Both the position numbers and the translations under genes were made by a program. Below, piece after piece: positions 1-8,730 of a stretch of DNA of 64,000 bases. Position 1 is the stretch's first letter. Every line of letters begins with the position of its first letter. The DNA is from JAIQGF01 sp051006995 (GTDB taxonomy: Bacteria; Acidobacteriota; Terriglobia; Terriglobales; Acidobacteriaceae). The stretch is from contig JBPCSQ010000037.1 of the NCBI GenBank assembly GCA_051006995.1, positions 124,001-188,000 on the forward strand, in the 5' to 3' direction. The notes under the pieces were generated by a model. It was not told the origin of the DNA. It did not search any database and saw nothing but the letters and a program-made list of their open reading frames with translations.

Positions 1-221
1 GCTTATACGAATCGGTGCAGCAGGTTCTCAACGAGGCCATCCGGGCCGGCGGTTCTTCCGTTTCCGACTACGTGGATTCTGCCGGCGAGCCGGGATTTTT
101 CCAGCTGGAACACCGTGTCTATGGTCGTGAACGCGACCCTTGCCTCGTGTGCCGTACGCCCGTCAAGCGTATAGTCATCGCCGGACGGAGCAGCCATTAC
201 TGTCCGAAGTGCCAAAAGTAG
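1..221 (+). CDS. mutM: Formamidopyrimidine-DNA glycosylase, C-terminal fragment
   Basis: The reading frame enters from the left edge and ends at TAG 219-221, so only the last 72 or so residues are present. The tail has the zinc finger of the Fpg/Nei family: CLVC followed about 16 residues later by CPKC, with the basic loop typical of the DNA-binding finger just before the second pair. The upstream segment (SSVSDYVDSAGEPGFFQ) is also characteristic of Fpg. Fpg excises 8-oxoguanine and other oxidised purines from DNA through an N-terminal proline, which lies outside the window. The zinc-finger assignment is firm. MutM rather than Nei is inferred from this tail alone. Confidence 0.85.
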   Translation, partial: LYESVQQVLNEAIRAGGSSVSDYVDSAGEPGFFQLEHRVYGRERDPCLVCRTPVKRIVIAGRSSHYCPKCQK

Positions 222-228
222 CTGTTAG

Positions 229-340
229 CAATCAGCTCTTCGCCTTTAGCTCAGCTGCGCCGGTGCGAAGATTTGAGCAGGATGCATCAGCAGCTAAGAG
301 CTACAGGCTAAGAGCTAAGAGCCCACACCTAAGCAGCTCG
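229..340. repeat. Intergenic degenerate word repeat (GCTAAGAGCT type)
   Basis: The gap between mutM and the ROK kinase gene is largely made of imperfect copies of a short word related to gctaagagct, both direct and inverted. The best run is at about 293-325. The same word recurs near 45668-45812. No gene or clear terminator is visible here. Confidence 0.5.
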
Positions 341-361
341 GCGTTGGTCTAGAATTGGACC

Positions 362-1438
362 ATGTCAGCATTCGCCATCGGTGTTGATCTTGGCGGAACC
401 AACCTGCGCATCGCTGCCGTGGACGAGCAGGGTACCCTGCTGGAGAAAGTCACCACCGGCACCCAGGTGGCACGCGGCCGCGATTTCGTGATCCAGGAGA
501 TGTGCGACGCCATTCGCGATCTCTCCACGAAGTTCGCCAAGGGCGGCCGTATGCTCGGCGCCGGCATCGGCGTGCCCGGCATTATTGATAAGCGCACGGG
601 GATGCTCCGCGAGTCGCCGAACCTGCCCGGCTGGAACGAGTACCCGGTGCTGCAAGAGATCGAGCGGAGGCTGGGTTCGCCGGTGATTCTGGAAAATGAC
701 GCCAACGCGGCGGCGCTCGGCGAAGCGTGGCTGGGCGCGGCGCGCGGCATTCCCGACATGATGATGATCACGCTCGGCACCGGCGTCGGCGGCGGCATCG
801 TGCAGAACGGAAAAATCTGGCATGGCATGACCGGCATGGCCGGCGAGCTCGGACACATCACGATTGATCCCGACGGGCCGCGCTGCGGCTGCGGCAATCG
901 TGGTTGTGTCGAGCAGTTTGCGTCGGCGACGGCGGTGACGCGCATGGCGCGCGAGGCCATCGCCGGCGGTAAAGCCCCGGAACTGGCTCGCGCCGCCTCC
1001 GCCAAGGATGTGGAATTCAGCGCCAAGCTAGTTTACAGCCTGGCGCTGCAGGGCGACGGGCCAGCGCGCGACATCTTCCGCCGCGTGGGATGGGCGCTCG
1101 GCATCCTGCTGGCCGGAATGGTCAACGCTCTAAATTTGCAGATGTATGTGGTCGGCGGCGGCGTCTCGGCGTCGTGGGCCGAGTTCAGCCCGGCAATGTT
1201 CGAAGAAGTGCGCGCGCGCTCCTTCGTCTATGCGGCGACGGCGCCACAGGAGAAAGTAACACCGGCCAGCGGCGCCTCGGCCCAGATTGCTACGGCTCCC
1301 ATGGGGCATCCGACCATCATCACGCGTGCGGTGCTGGGCAGCGATGCCGGGTTATATGGCGCGGCGCGGCTGCCGATGAGCGCGGCCGAAGTGGCAGAGC
1401 ATGCGCCGGCAACAGAGACCATCCGCAGGATGGCATGA
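362..1438 (+). CDS. ROK-family glucokinase
   Basis: A 358-residue sugar kinase of the ROK family, most likely phosphorylating glucose with ATP in the cytoplasm to feed glycolysis. The N-terminal phosphate loop DLGGTN is at residues 9-14. The catalytic aspartate lies in ENDANA (D113). The ROK signature and zinc site are seen as GELGH (H165) followed by CGCGNRGCVE (C175, C177, C182). Length is normal for the family, with a slightly long C-terminal tail. The ATG at 362 directly begins the conserved fold. The gene stands alone and converges with hisC. ROK proteins also include other hexokinases and repressors; there is no N-terminal helix-turn-helix, so a repressor role is unlikely. The exact sugar is inferred. 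Confidence 0.87.
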   Translation: MSAFAIGVDLGGTNLRIAAVDEQGTLLEKVTTGTQVARGRDFVIQEMCDAIRDLSTKFAKGGRMLGAGIGVPGIIDKRTGMLRESPNLPGWNEYPVLQEIERRLGSPVILENDANAAALGEAWLGAARGIPDMMMITLGTGVGGGIVQNGKIWHGMTGMAGELGHITIDPDGPRCGCGNRGCVEQFASATAVTRMAREAIAGGKAPELARAASAKDVEFSAKLVYSLALQGDGPARDIFRRVGWALGILLAGMVNALNLQMYVVGGGVSASWAEFSPAMFEEVRARSFVYAATAPQEKVTPASGASAQIATAPMGHPTIITRAVLGSDAGLYGAARLPMSAAEVAEHAPATETIRRMA

Positions 1439-1471
1439 GAGCCAATTAATAACGCGGAGTCATTGACCTCG

Positions 1472-2605
1472 CTACGCTCGCGCCACTGCCTTTTCCGTGA
1501 CCTTCTTCAGTGCCTTCACGCAGAGCTCGTTCTGCTCGGGCGTGCCGACGGTGATGCGGATGGCCTGAGGTGCGCCCCAGCCGCCGCTCAGCGGGCGAAT
1601 AATAATGCCCTCGTCTTGCATGCGCTGGGCCAGCGCGGCAGCGTCTTCTCCGACATCTACGTAGAGGAAATTCGCCCACGTGGGTACCACGCGCAGCCCC
1701 ATGTCGCGAATGCGCTCGGTCAGGTACTGCACGCCGGTGGCGTTATTGTCCAGCGTGCGGCGGATGTGCGTTTCATCGTCGAGCGCCGCAACGGCGCCTG
1801 CTTCGGCCACGCCGGAAACAGAAAAGACCGTCTTCATGCGCGCGAAATAGTTGATCATCTCCGCCGGCGCGATCCCGTAGCCGATGCGCGCCCCGGCCAG
1901 CCCGTGCGCTTTCGAGAACGTCCTGAGCACCACCACGTTGCGGCTCTCGGCGACGTACCGCAGTGAGTTCGAGTACTCGACGCCACGCTGGCGCGCAAAG
2001 TACGACGCGAAATCGCAGTACGCCTCGTCCAGCACCACGCACACATGGGCCGGCGCCTTGTGCATGAAGCCGTCGAGTTGCGCCGGCGTGAGTAGCGTCC
2101 CGGTAGGATTGTTCGGGTTGGCGATGAAAATGATGCGCGTGTTCTGATCCACCGCAGCGAGGATTGCATCCAGGTCGAAGCTATCGTCGCGCATGGGAAC
2201 GGTGATCAGCCGCCCGCCGGGGCCCTTGGTGACGATCGGGTACACGATGAACGACCGCTCGCTGGTGATGGCGTTCAGGCCGGGGGCGAGCAGCGTGCGG
2301 CCAATGATGGTCAGGAAAGAACTGGAGCCGCCGGTCACCAGAATCTGGTCGGGATGTACACCGTGCGTCTGCGCCAGACGTTCTCGCAGCTCGGTGACCT
2401 CGTTATCAGGGTAGAGGTTCACCTCTTCCGCGGCGCGCCGCATGGCGGCCAGCGCCTTCGGCGAAGGCCCGAAGGGGTTCTCGTTCGACGCCATCTTGAT
2501 GCACTTCACGCCGCTTTCCTTTTCCGCTTGTTTGATCGGCTTTCCCGGAACATAGCCGCCCAGCGCCCGCACGTGTTGCGCAACCACTTCCGTGAATTTG
2601 CTCAT
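1472..2605 (-). CDS. hisC: Histidinol-phosphate aminotransferase
   Basis: A 377-residue fold-type I PLP aminotransferase that makes L-histidinol phosphate from imidazole acetol phosphate in histidine biosynthesis. Visible marks are SNENPFGPSP near the N-terminus, the ANPNNPTG motif, the DEAY motif that contacts the cofactor, and the Schiff-base lysine in TFSKAHGLAG (about K232). The open frame continues upstream to 2674. The ATG at 2605 is preferred because GGAGA lies at the right spacing before it and the conserved sequence begins there. It follows rluB on the same strand with a 43 bp gap. HisC-like enzymes can also accept aromatic substrates, and no other his gene is nearby. Confidence 0.9.
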   Translation of the reverse strand: MSKFTEVVAQHVRALGGYVPGKPIKQAEKESGVKCIKMASNENPFGPSPKALAAMRRAAEEVNLYPDNEVTELRERLAQTHGVHPDQILVTGGSSSFLTIIGRTLLAPGLNAITSERSFIVYPIVTKGPGGRLITVPMRDDSFDLDAILAAVDQNTRIIFIANPNNPTGTLLTPAQLDGFMHKAPAHVCVVLDEAYCDFASYFARQRGVEYSNSLRYVAESRNVVVLRTFSKAHGLAGARIGYGIAPAEMINYFARMKTVFSVSGVAEAGAVAALDDETHIRRTLDNNATGVQYLTERIRDMGLRVVPTWANFLYVDVGEDAAALAQRMQDEGIIIRPLSGGWGAPQAIRITVGTPEQNELCVKALKKVTEKAVARA

Positions 2606-2648
2606 GGATCTCCGAAAATGTTGTATCACGCAGCGTGGCCGGCAGTTG

Positions 2649-3467
2649 TTATCGAGCCGGTTTCCGCGCCGCACTGCCCTTGACCGAAGCCTTCAGGCGC
2701 GCGACTTCTTGCGGCGTGAGTGGGCGAAACCTGCCGGGCTCGACATCCAGTTCCAGCGGCCCGTAGCGCACGCGCTTGATCTTTTCCACGTGATGTCCGA
2801 TCTGCTCGAACATCCGCCGAATCTGCCGGTTTCGCCCTTCGATCAGCGTCACTTCGTACCACGGATTGGCCGCTTCCTTCAGCAGGCGGATCTTGGCGGG
2901 TGCGGTTTTCACGGATGCGCCGGTCCTGCGCGTCGTGCTCGCAGGCGAGCGCTGCCCATCACGAGACGGCGCAGGCTTTCGGAACCGCGGCGGCAGCACG
3001 ATGCCCCGCCGCAGCTTCTCAATGGAGCCTTCCGAGGGTTTGCCGCTCACCTTCACCCAGTATGTCTTGGGCACATGCGTCGAGGCGTGCATCAGGCGCT
3101 CCACCAGCGCGCCGTCGTTGGTCATGAGCAGCAGCCCCTCGCTCAGATAATCGAGCCGGCCGACTGGGTAGACGCGCTCGCCGACCATGCGAACCAAATC
3201 CATCACCGTCGGGCGGCCTTCGGGATCGGTGACGGTGGTCACGTGCCCCTTGGGCTTGTTCAGCATGAGGTAAACGTGGCGCTGGGGTCCGCGCAGCGGC
3301 TTGCCATCCACCGTGATGCGATCGTGCTCCGGATCCGCTTTGGCGCCGAGCTGCGAAACGATTTCGCCATTGACCGATACCCGCCCGGTCGTGATCAGCT
3401 CCTCGGCGTGGCGGCGCGAGGCGATACCGGCGGCGGCGATGATCTTCTGCAGGCGTTCCTCAGGCAT
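2649..3467 (-). CDS. rluB: 23S rRNA pseudouridine synthase, RsuA/RluB family
   Basis: A 272-residue protein with an N-terminal S4 RNA-binding domain (residues 1-60) and the RsuA/RluB catalytic domain. The catalytic aspartate is in GRLDYLSEGLLL (about D106). The NKPKGHVTT motif and the C-terminal GRNRQIRRMFE motif are both present. The enzyme converts specific uridines of large-subunit rRNA to pseudouridine. A basic Ser/Thr/Arg-rich insert lies near residues 160-195, and the C-terminus is a basic tail. RluB (23S) is preferred over RsuA (16S) and RluE/F by overall resemblance, but the exact site is inferred. It is adjacent to scpA/scpB in many bacteria, and here it lies about 1.8 kb from them. 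Confidence 0.85.
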   Translation of the reverse strand: MPEERLQKIIAAAGIASRRHAEELITTGRVSVNGEIVSQLGAKADPEHDRITVDGKPLRGPQRHVYLMLNKPKGHVTTVTDPEGRPTVMDLVRMVGERVYPVGRLDYLSEGLLLMTNDGALVERLMHASTHVPKTYWVKVSGKPSEGSIEKLRRGIVLPPRFRKPAPSRDGQRSPASTTRRTGASVKTAPAKIRLLKEAANPWYEVTLIEGRNRQIRRMFEQIGHHVEKIKRVRYGPLELDVEPGRFRPLTPQEVARLKASVKGSAARKPAR

Positions 3468-3640
3468 GCTGCTGATGATTAGATGAGTTTTCTCGTATCG
3501 CGTCCAGTGTATTTGGAGTCCTCAGACGCTGGTACCCAATCCATTTTCCCGGACCCCCGTCGCTAATACGACGTTGCGGTGGTGTTTTCCGGCAACGTGC
3601 CGACCAGCACGGCATCCAAAATAGTGTCGAGGTGAAAGAC

Positions 3641-4234
3641 ATGAAACGGACCTTGATTCTCTCAACTGTATTCGTTCTTACTGCAGCCATGTTCGCCTAT
3701 GCCGGCGACATTACCGGGAAGGTCAGCGGCGTTTCGGGCACGTCGGTGGTCTGGGTGGATGCGCCGGCTGGCAAGACCTTCCCCGCACCGTCAAAGCACT
3801 ACCTTATAGACCAGAGAGGCCTGCAATTCCAACCGCACATCATGGTGGTCCCCAACGGCGCAACCGTGGACTTCAGGAACAGCGACAACGTTGCCCATAA
3901 CGTCTTTTGGCCTTCGATTAGCGGCGACAAGAAGCTGGGCCACAATCTCGGCACTTGGCCCCAAGGCCAGTCGAAGTCTTATACATTTACTCACCCAGGA
4001 GTGGTGTCGCTGCTTTGCAACGTCCATCCGGAAATGTCGGGATTCCTCATCGTGAGCCCCAGCCCCTACTTTTGCCGAGACGGACGCTTCGGGGAACTAC
4101 ACCATCAAGGACGTGCCCGACGGCAGCTACAAGGCCACTGCCTGGCACGAAGGCTCCAAGCCCCAGACCAAACCAGTTTCGGTTTCGGGCGGCAAAGCGA
4201 CGGCCGATTTCACTCTGTCGAAATGAGATGGTAA
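3641..4234 (+). CDS. Secreted cupredoxin-like copper protein, frameshifted near its C-terminus
   Basis: The start at 3641 follows GAGGTG and begins a clear signal peptide ending AYAG. The mature protein is a plastocyanin/azurin-like domain. Type 1 copper ligands are visible as H86 (NVAHNVFWP) and the cluster LLCNVHPEMSGF (C126, H129, M132). Such proteins carry single electrons outside the membrane. After residue 144 the frame breaks. If one T of the TTTT run at 4070-4073 is dropped, the frame instead reads a sensible carboxypeptidase-regulatory-like domain (NYTIKDVPDGSYKATAWHEG) ending LSK at TGA 4224-4226. The annotated frame gives an arginine-rich nonsense tail to 4234. This may be a sequencing error or a recent mutation. 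A cytochrome gene follows 62 bp downstream. Confidence 0.75.
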   Translation: MKRTLILSTVFVLTAAMFAYAGDITGKVSGVSGTSVVWVDAPAGKTFPAPSKHYLIDQRGLQFQPHIMVVPNGATVDFRNSDNVAHNVFWPSISGDKKLGHNLGTWPQGQSKSYTFTHPGVVSLLCNVHPEMSGFLIVSPSPYFCRDGRFGELHHQGRARRQLQGHCLARRLQAPDQTSFGFGRQSDGRFHSVEMRW

Positions 4235-4296
4235 CGTCGCAGGGGAGTTCTACCCCGGGAGACGTGGCATAACACAACTCAGAAAGTGAATCCGCG

Positions 4297-5244
4297 ATGC
4301 TTCGCATTGTTCGACGCTTTGCCTCTGGGCTTGCAATTGCGGTGCTATGCCAGGCGATCAATCCGCGCTTGGCAGCGGATGCCGCTGCGGCTACGCAACA
4401 GCATCACCCCGCCCCTTCACAGCTCACCCATGTTCCTATAACGCCTGTGCAAGGCCCGAGTTGGCTGCAGCATCTGGGCCGGCCCTTAAGCGAGTCGAGC
4501 ATGGGGCAGACGGGCTTGTGGGGACCGAGTCCGGTGCAGGAAGAGGGCGCGGGCCCGTATAACGTTGCCTTACCGCCACAAGGATCGATTACCGTCGGTG
4601 GCGCCGATCTTTACCGGATCAATTGCCGCGAATGTCACGGCGAACGGGGCGAAGGCGCTCCGCCCGAGATCAACTCGATCCTAGCCCCGGTGCAGGCGAC
4701 CTCCCCCGATCTGATCCTGGCGAGAATGAAAAAATCGGGCGCTCCCATCAGCACCACCGTCGCCCGGCAACTGGCAAGTCAGTCCAAGGCGTCGCTTCTG
4801 CATCGCATCCACAACGGCGGCACGAACATGCCGCCGTTCCCTCAGTTAACGTCCTCCGAGGTGGACGCGCTGGTCGCTTACTTGGACCTTCTCGTAGGCA
4901 TTCCGGGATCAGAGAACAAACAAATGACGGTGGCAATCCCCGTCGCCCATCTCGGAGAAGATCTGGTAAAGAGCACCTGCCACATCTGCCACGCGGCCAC
5001 CGGGTCCAACCCGGCGCCGTCGGCTATGCTGCAGGGAGCCATTCCGCCCCTGGCGGTGCTTCCCTCGCGCCTGGATCTGGAGCAGTTCGTGCAGAAAGTT
5101 ACCGTAGGCCGGCCAATTGTGATGGGCGATTTGGACATGCGATATAGGGGCAGAATGCCCGTCTTTTACTACCTGAAGCCCGACGAGGTGGCAGCGGCTT
5201 ACCTCTACCTGGAAAAGTATCCCCCTGGCGGGGAGACTCATTGA
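4297..5244 (+). CDS. Dihaem c-type cytochrome, exported
   Basis: A 315-residue exported protein with a signal peptide (MLRIVRRF, then a hydrophobic run to about residue 28) and two cytochrome c domains. Haem-binding CxxCH motifs are CRECH (residues 110-114) and CHICH (228-232). Candidate axial methionines lie in GGTNMPPF and in YRGRMPVFYY near the end. It probably transfers electrons in the periplasm. The upstream cupredoxin gene on the same strand suggests a two-protein redox relay, but the donor and acceptor cannot be read from the sequence. It converges with scpB, leaving 14 bp between stops. Confidence 0.8.
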   Translation: MLRIVRRFASGLAIAVLCQAINPRLAADAAAATQQHHPAPSQLTHVPITPVQGPSWLQHLGRPLSESSMGQTGLWGPSPVQEEGAGPYNVALPPQGSITVGGADLYRINCRECHGERGEGAPPEINSILAPVQATSPDLILARMKKSGAPISTTVARQLASQSKASLLHRIHNGGTNMPPFPQLTSSEVDALVAYLDLLVGIPGSENKQMTVAIPVAHLGEDLVKSTCHICHAATGSNPAPSAMLQGAIPPLAVLPSRLDLEQFVQKVTVGRPIVMGDLDMRYRGRMPVFYYLKPDEVAAAYLYLEKYPPGGETH

Positions 5245-5258
5245 GAGATGCCACGGGG

Positions 5259-5981
5259 TTACTTAATCGGCGGCTGCCGCACGTCAGAAGGCTCCGACTG
5301 CACTTCTTCTGCTTGCGGATTTTCCGTGGGCACGCGCGAATCCGGAACCGGTACCTGCTCGACACTGGCGACGGTCGCGACGGCTTGAAATAAGTCGGCC
5401 TGGTCCTCGTTTGCCAGTTTCTCGAATTCCTCCAGGCTGGGCAGTTCGCCGACGTCCTTCAGTCCAAAACGCATGAGGAATTCCTTGCTGGTCTTGTAGA
5501 GAATCGGCCGGCCGACTACCTGCTTGCGTCCCGCGGTAGTGATGAGCTTGCGGTCAAGGAGCGTGGCCAGCACGCCGCTGCAGTCCACACCGCGGATTTC
5601 GGAAATTTCCGGCGCAGTGACCGGCTGCTTGTAAGCGATGACGGCGAGGGTTTCCAGGGCCGGCAGCGACAGCCGCACCGGCGGCTTCAGACTTTTGGCA
5701 AAGTGCCGCACCACATCGTGATGCTCCGGCTTGGTGCCCATGCGGTACCCGCCGGCAACGGTGCGAATCTCCATGCCGCGATCGGCTGCGGCGTACTCAG
5801 CGATTAGCTCATCGAGCGCGGCACGCAGGCGCTTCTTCACTTCGGCATCGATCGCGCTGCCTTCCAGTGGCTCGACAATCTCGGCGACGACCGCTTCCTT
5901 CAGCACGAGCGCGATCTGCTCAACCGAGACCGGCTCCTCGGCGGCGTAGATGATGGCTTCGATTTGTCCTTTAATGGCCAT
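5259..5981 (-). CDS. scpB: Segregation and condensation protein B
   Basis: A 240-residue ScpB, the kleisin-binding winged-helix subunit of the SMC-ScpA-ScpB condensin that organises the chromosome. Typical features are IEAIIYAAEEPVS at the N-terminus and the conserved PALETLAVIAYKQPVT and IRGVDCSGVLATLL segments in the second winged helix. The last 50 residues are an acidic/proline tail of low conservation. The gene lies 75 bp after scpA on the same strand. The spacer carries a REP-like hairpin at 6014-6048. Confidence 0.93.
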   Translation of the reverse strand: MAIKGQIEAIIYAAEEPVSVEQIALVLKEAVVAEIVEPLEGSAIDAEVKKRLRAALDELIAEYAAADRGMEIRTVAGGYRMGTKPEHHDVVRHFAKSLKPPVRLSLPALETLAVIAYKQPVTAPEISEIRGVDCSGVLATLLDRKLITTAGRKQVVGRPILYKTSKEFLMRFGLKDVGELPSLEEFEKLANEDQADLFQAVATVASVEQVPVPDSRVPTENPQAEEVQSEPSDVRQPPIK

Positions 5982-6013
5982 TAGCGATTCGCTTGTGTGG
6001 CCCAGGCCTTCGG

Positions 6014-6048
6014 CCCGGGTACGCGGGTCAGAGACCCGCGCTGCACAC
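6014..6048. repeat. REP-like hairpin in the scpA-scpB spacer
   Basis: The core cccgggtacgcgggt is followed by gagacccgcg and contains the inverted repeat GCGGGTC/GACCCGC with a 3-base loop. A close copy is at 10274-10301, inside another gene. The position between two same-strand genes is typical of REP elements that stabilise or attenuate mRNA. Confidence 0.6.
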
Positions 6049-6056
6049 TTTCATGA

Positions 6057-6878
6057 TTACTTCCAATCGTCCTTCGTGCCCGTCGCGCCGCCATCGGCGA
6101 AGATGGTATCGAACATTGTATTTTTCTTGATGACGATGTCGGCGAAAACCTTGTCCTGGCGCAGCAGGATCGCCTGCAGGCGCACCATTTCCAGCAGAGC
6201 CAGGAAGGCGCAAATGAGAGCCTGTCGCGAGTGCAGCGACGCTAGCGTCTGCTTCAGGCGCACCGGGCGGTCCTCCAGCGACAGCCGGCGGCGAAAGAAA
6301 TCAATCATCTGCGCCACCGTCACTCGCTCCTCGTCCACCTCAAGGATCGGCCGGGTGCGCGCGCGCTCGATGATTTGCTGAAACGTGCGTACCAGGTCCA
6401 CCACGTCGGCCGCCAGCTCGGGCTCCGCGCCCTCGTCATCTTTGAATTCCTTCAGCGCCGGGTTGGACCACACCGCGTCCTCAATCTGCGATTTTTGCAG
6501 CAGCATCTGCGCGGCGGTTTTAAAACGTTCGTGCTCCAGAAGCCGATTGACCAGCTCCAGGCGCGGGTCTTCCTGCTGGTCAGCGGACAGTGTCGGGTCG
6601 CGCGGCAGTAGCATGCGCGACTTAATCTGGATCAGCACCGACGCCATGTAGATGAACTCGGCGGCCACGTTCACGTCGAGCTGCTTGATACGCTCGACAT
6701 ACGCCAGATACTGCGCCGTGATCTGCGCGATGGGGATGTCGTAGATGTCAATGTCCTGCTTGCGTATCAGATCGAGCAGCAGGTCCAGCGGCCCGTCGTA
6801 CACCTCGGCCACGCGGACAGCGAACGGAAACTCGTTGTCTTTCTCGGGAGGCCGCGCGGGTTGTGGAGAATCCGTCAT
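6057..6878 (-). CDS. scpA: Segregation and condensation protein A (kleisin)
   Basis: A 273-residue ScpA kleisin that bridges SMC heads and recruits ScpB. The N-terminal block FDGPLDLLL appears as VYDGPLDLLLDLIRKQDIDIYDIPIAQIT, followed by YLAY and AAEFIYMASVLIQIKSRMLLP, the hallmark ScpA signature. The C-terminal winged-helix segment (ICAFLALLEMVRLQAILLRQD) that contacts the SMC head is intact. It lies 88 bp downstream of trpS on the same strand. The spacer is a run of imperfect gattga/atcac words. Confidence 0.93.
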   Translation of the reverse strand: MTDSPQPARPPEKDNEFPFAVRVAEVYDGPLDLLLDLIRKQDIDIYDIPIAQITAQYLAYVERIKQLDVNVAAEFIYMASVLIQIKSRMLLPRDPTLSADQQEDPRLELVNRLLEHERFKTAAQMLLQKSQIEDAVWSNPALKEFKDDEGAEPELAADVVDLVRTFQQIIERARTRPILEVDEERVTVAQMIDFFRRRLSLEDRPVRLKQTLASLHSRQALICAFLALLEMVRLQAILLRQDKVFADIVIKKNTMFDTIFADGGATGTKDDWK

Positions 6879-6966
6879 TGGTGATTGACTGATTGAGTGA
6901 TTGAGCTGACTTAATGATCACCTCGACCGCAATCACTAAATCACAAATCACGAAATCGGAGATGTG

Positions 6967-8022
6967 CTATTTCGCCCCAACTTTGTTGAACGCGGGATCG
7001 TACTCCCGCGTCAGGCCCATGCCGCCGCGGACGTCGTTCATGGTGGCATCGCAAATTTTGCGCGCCTTGGCACCGCCGGCTTCGATCACGTCCCACGCCA
7101 GCTTCGGGTCCTGCTCGTATTTCCGCCGGCGCTCCTGCATCGGAGCCAGGATGTTGACCAGCGCATTCGCCGCCCAGCTTTTGCACTCGATGCATCCGAT
7201 CCCCGCGCTGCGGCAGCCGGCGTTCACCTTCGCCATGGTTTCCTGATCGCTGAAAATTTTGTGCAGGTCTCCGACGGGGCACACATCGGGATTGCCGGGA
7301 TCGCTGCGCCGTACCCGGGCCGGATCGGTAACCATCGTCTTCAATTTCTGGCGTACCACCGCCTCCGGATCGGTCAGCATGACGGTATTGCCGTACGACT
7401 TCGACATCTTGCGCCCGTCGGTTCCGGGCAGCTTTGGCGTGGGCGTCAGCAGCGGCTGCGGCTCGGGAAAAATTGCGCCGTGCTTGCCGCTGTAAAACAT
7501 GTTGAAACGGCGCGCGATCTCCCGGGTCAATTCCACGTGCGGTACCTGGTCTTCGCCCACCGGAACGTAATCCGCCTTGTAGATCAGGATGTCGGCGGAC
7601 TGCAATACCGGGTAGCCGAGAAATCCGTACGTCCCCAGATCTTTCTCCTTGATGTTCTCGCGCTGCTCCTTGTAGGTGGGAACGCGCTCCAGCCAACCCA
7701 GGGGAGTGATCATCGAGAGCAGCAGGTGCAACTCGGCGTGCTGCGGCACGTGCGACTGGATGAACATCGTGCAGCGCTCCGGGTCCAGCCCGGCAGCCAG
7801 CCAGTCGAGCAGCACCTCCAGGGAATTTTGCTTGATGGCGGAAGTGTCGGCGTAGTCGGTGGTCAAGGCGTGCCAGTCGGCGACGAAGAAGAAGCATTCG
7901 TAGCGGTCCTGGAGCTTGACCCAATTATCCAGTGCCCCGACAAAATTGCCCAGGTGCAGCTTGCCCGTGGAACGCATGCCGCTCAGCACGCGCGGCTTTC
8001 GCTTGGAGTTACGCTCGGTCAT
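6967..8022 (-). CDS. trpS: Tryptophanyl-tRNA synthetase
   Basis: A 351-residue class I aminoacyl-tRNA synthetase that charges tRNA-Trp. The HIGH-like motif appears as TGKLHLGN (residues 19-26), and the KMSKS loop is exact at 205-209. The family segments GEDQVPHVELTREIARRFN and LLTPTPKLPGTDGRKMSKS are typical. Residues near 230-262 form the insert with cysteine pairs found in one TrpS subgroup (CPVGDLHKIF, then CRSAGIGCIECK). The ATG shares one base with the stop of the upstream M50 protease (TGATG), so the two are translationally coupled. No T-box leader is visible. Confidence 0.95.
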   Translation of the reverse strand: MTERNSKRKPRVLSGMRSTGKLHLGNFVGALDNWVKLQDRYECFFFVADWHALTTDYADTSAIKQNSLEVLLDWLAAGLDPERCTMFIQSHVPQHAELHLLLSMITPLGWLERVPTYKEQRENIKEKDLGTYGFLGYPVLQSADILIYKADYVPVGEDQVPHVELTREIARRFNMFYSGKHGAIFPEPQPLLTPTPKLPGTDGRKMSKSYGNTVMLTDPEAVVRQKLKTMVTDPARVRRSDPGNPDVCPVGDLHKIFSDQETMAKVNAGCRSAGIGCIECKSWAANALVNILAPMQERRRKYEQDPKLAWDVIEAGGAKARKICDATMNDVRGGMGLTREYDPAFNKVGAK

Positions 8023-8672
8023 CAGAAAATTCCAGGAAATACAGTACGGAAAAACAGGAAAAACGGCATCTCGAAAATCTGAATGACCCGTCCCCCCACC
8101 CAGAACAAGAGCAGGAAGGCAAAGATTCCCACGCCATCGTAAATGCGCTGCGCCGAGTCCGACAGCATATGGCGGATCACATGACTGCCGTCCAGCGGCG
8201 GCACCGGGATCAGGTTAAAGGCCAGCAGCAGGATGTTGATCAAGATGAATACGCGCAGCAGCATCACCGTGGGCACCAGAATGGATGTGCTGGGAATACC
8301 GCGTGTCCCGACTGCCAGGCTGATCGCCTCCAGTCCGAGCGCCGCCACCAGCGCAATCAGAAAGTTGCTGGCCGGCCCGGCCAGCGAAACCAGGATGTCA
8401 TCGCGCACCTGGTGCCGCAGATTCAGCGGGTTGACCGGCGTCGGCTTCGCCCAGCCGACAAAACCGAAACCCGACAAAATCCCAATCGCGGGGACCAGGA
8501 TGGTTCCAATCGGATCCACGTGCTTGATGGGATTCAGGCTGATGCGCCCCAGCATGCGTGCCGTCGGGTCTCCGCACTTGTTCGCTGTCCACGCATGCGC
8601 CGATTCGTGCACGCAGATGGCGAACACAAACGCGATGATCTCGTACACGATGAGGACATGATCCTGGCTCAT
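8022..8672 (-). CDS. Site-2 protease family (M50) membrane metalloprotease
   Basis: A 216-residue polytopic membrane protein. The zinc motif HEXXH appears as HESAH (residues 22-26) inside the first membrane segment. The second half-site is seen as PPLDGS near residue 180, with the conserved LAGPASN loop between them. This is the compact Rv2869/SpoIVFB-like rhomboid-sized group found beside scpA, scpB and trpS in many genomes, usually annotated as site-2 protease family. The substrate is unknown. The start follows directly on the signature fold. The stop overlaps the trpS start by one base. Confidence 0.88.
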   Translation of the reverse strand: MSQDHVLIVYEIIAFVFAICVHESAHAWTANKCGDPTARMLGRISLNPIKHVDPIGTILVPAIGILSGFGFVGWAKPTPVNPLNLRHQVRDDILVSLAGPASNFLIALVAALGLEAISLAVGTRGIPSTSILVPTVMLLRVFILINILLLAFNLIPVPPLDGSHVIRHMLSDSAQRIYDGVGIFAFLLLFWVGGRVIQIFEMPFFLFFRTVFPGIF

Positions 8673-8730
8673 GCGATGAGTTCGATGGTACCACGCTGGA
8701 CCCGCTGAAAATGGGCCTGCAAGCGATCTC

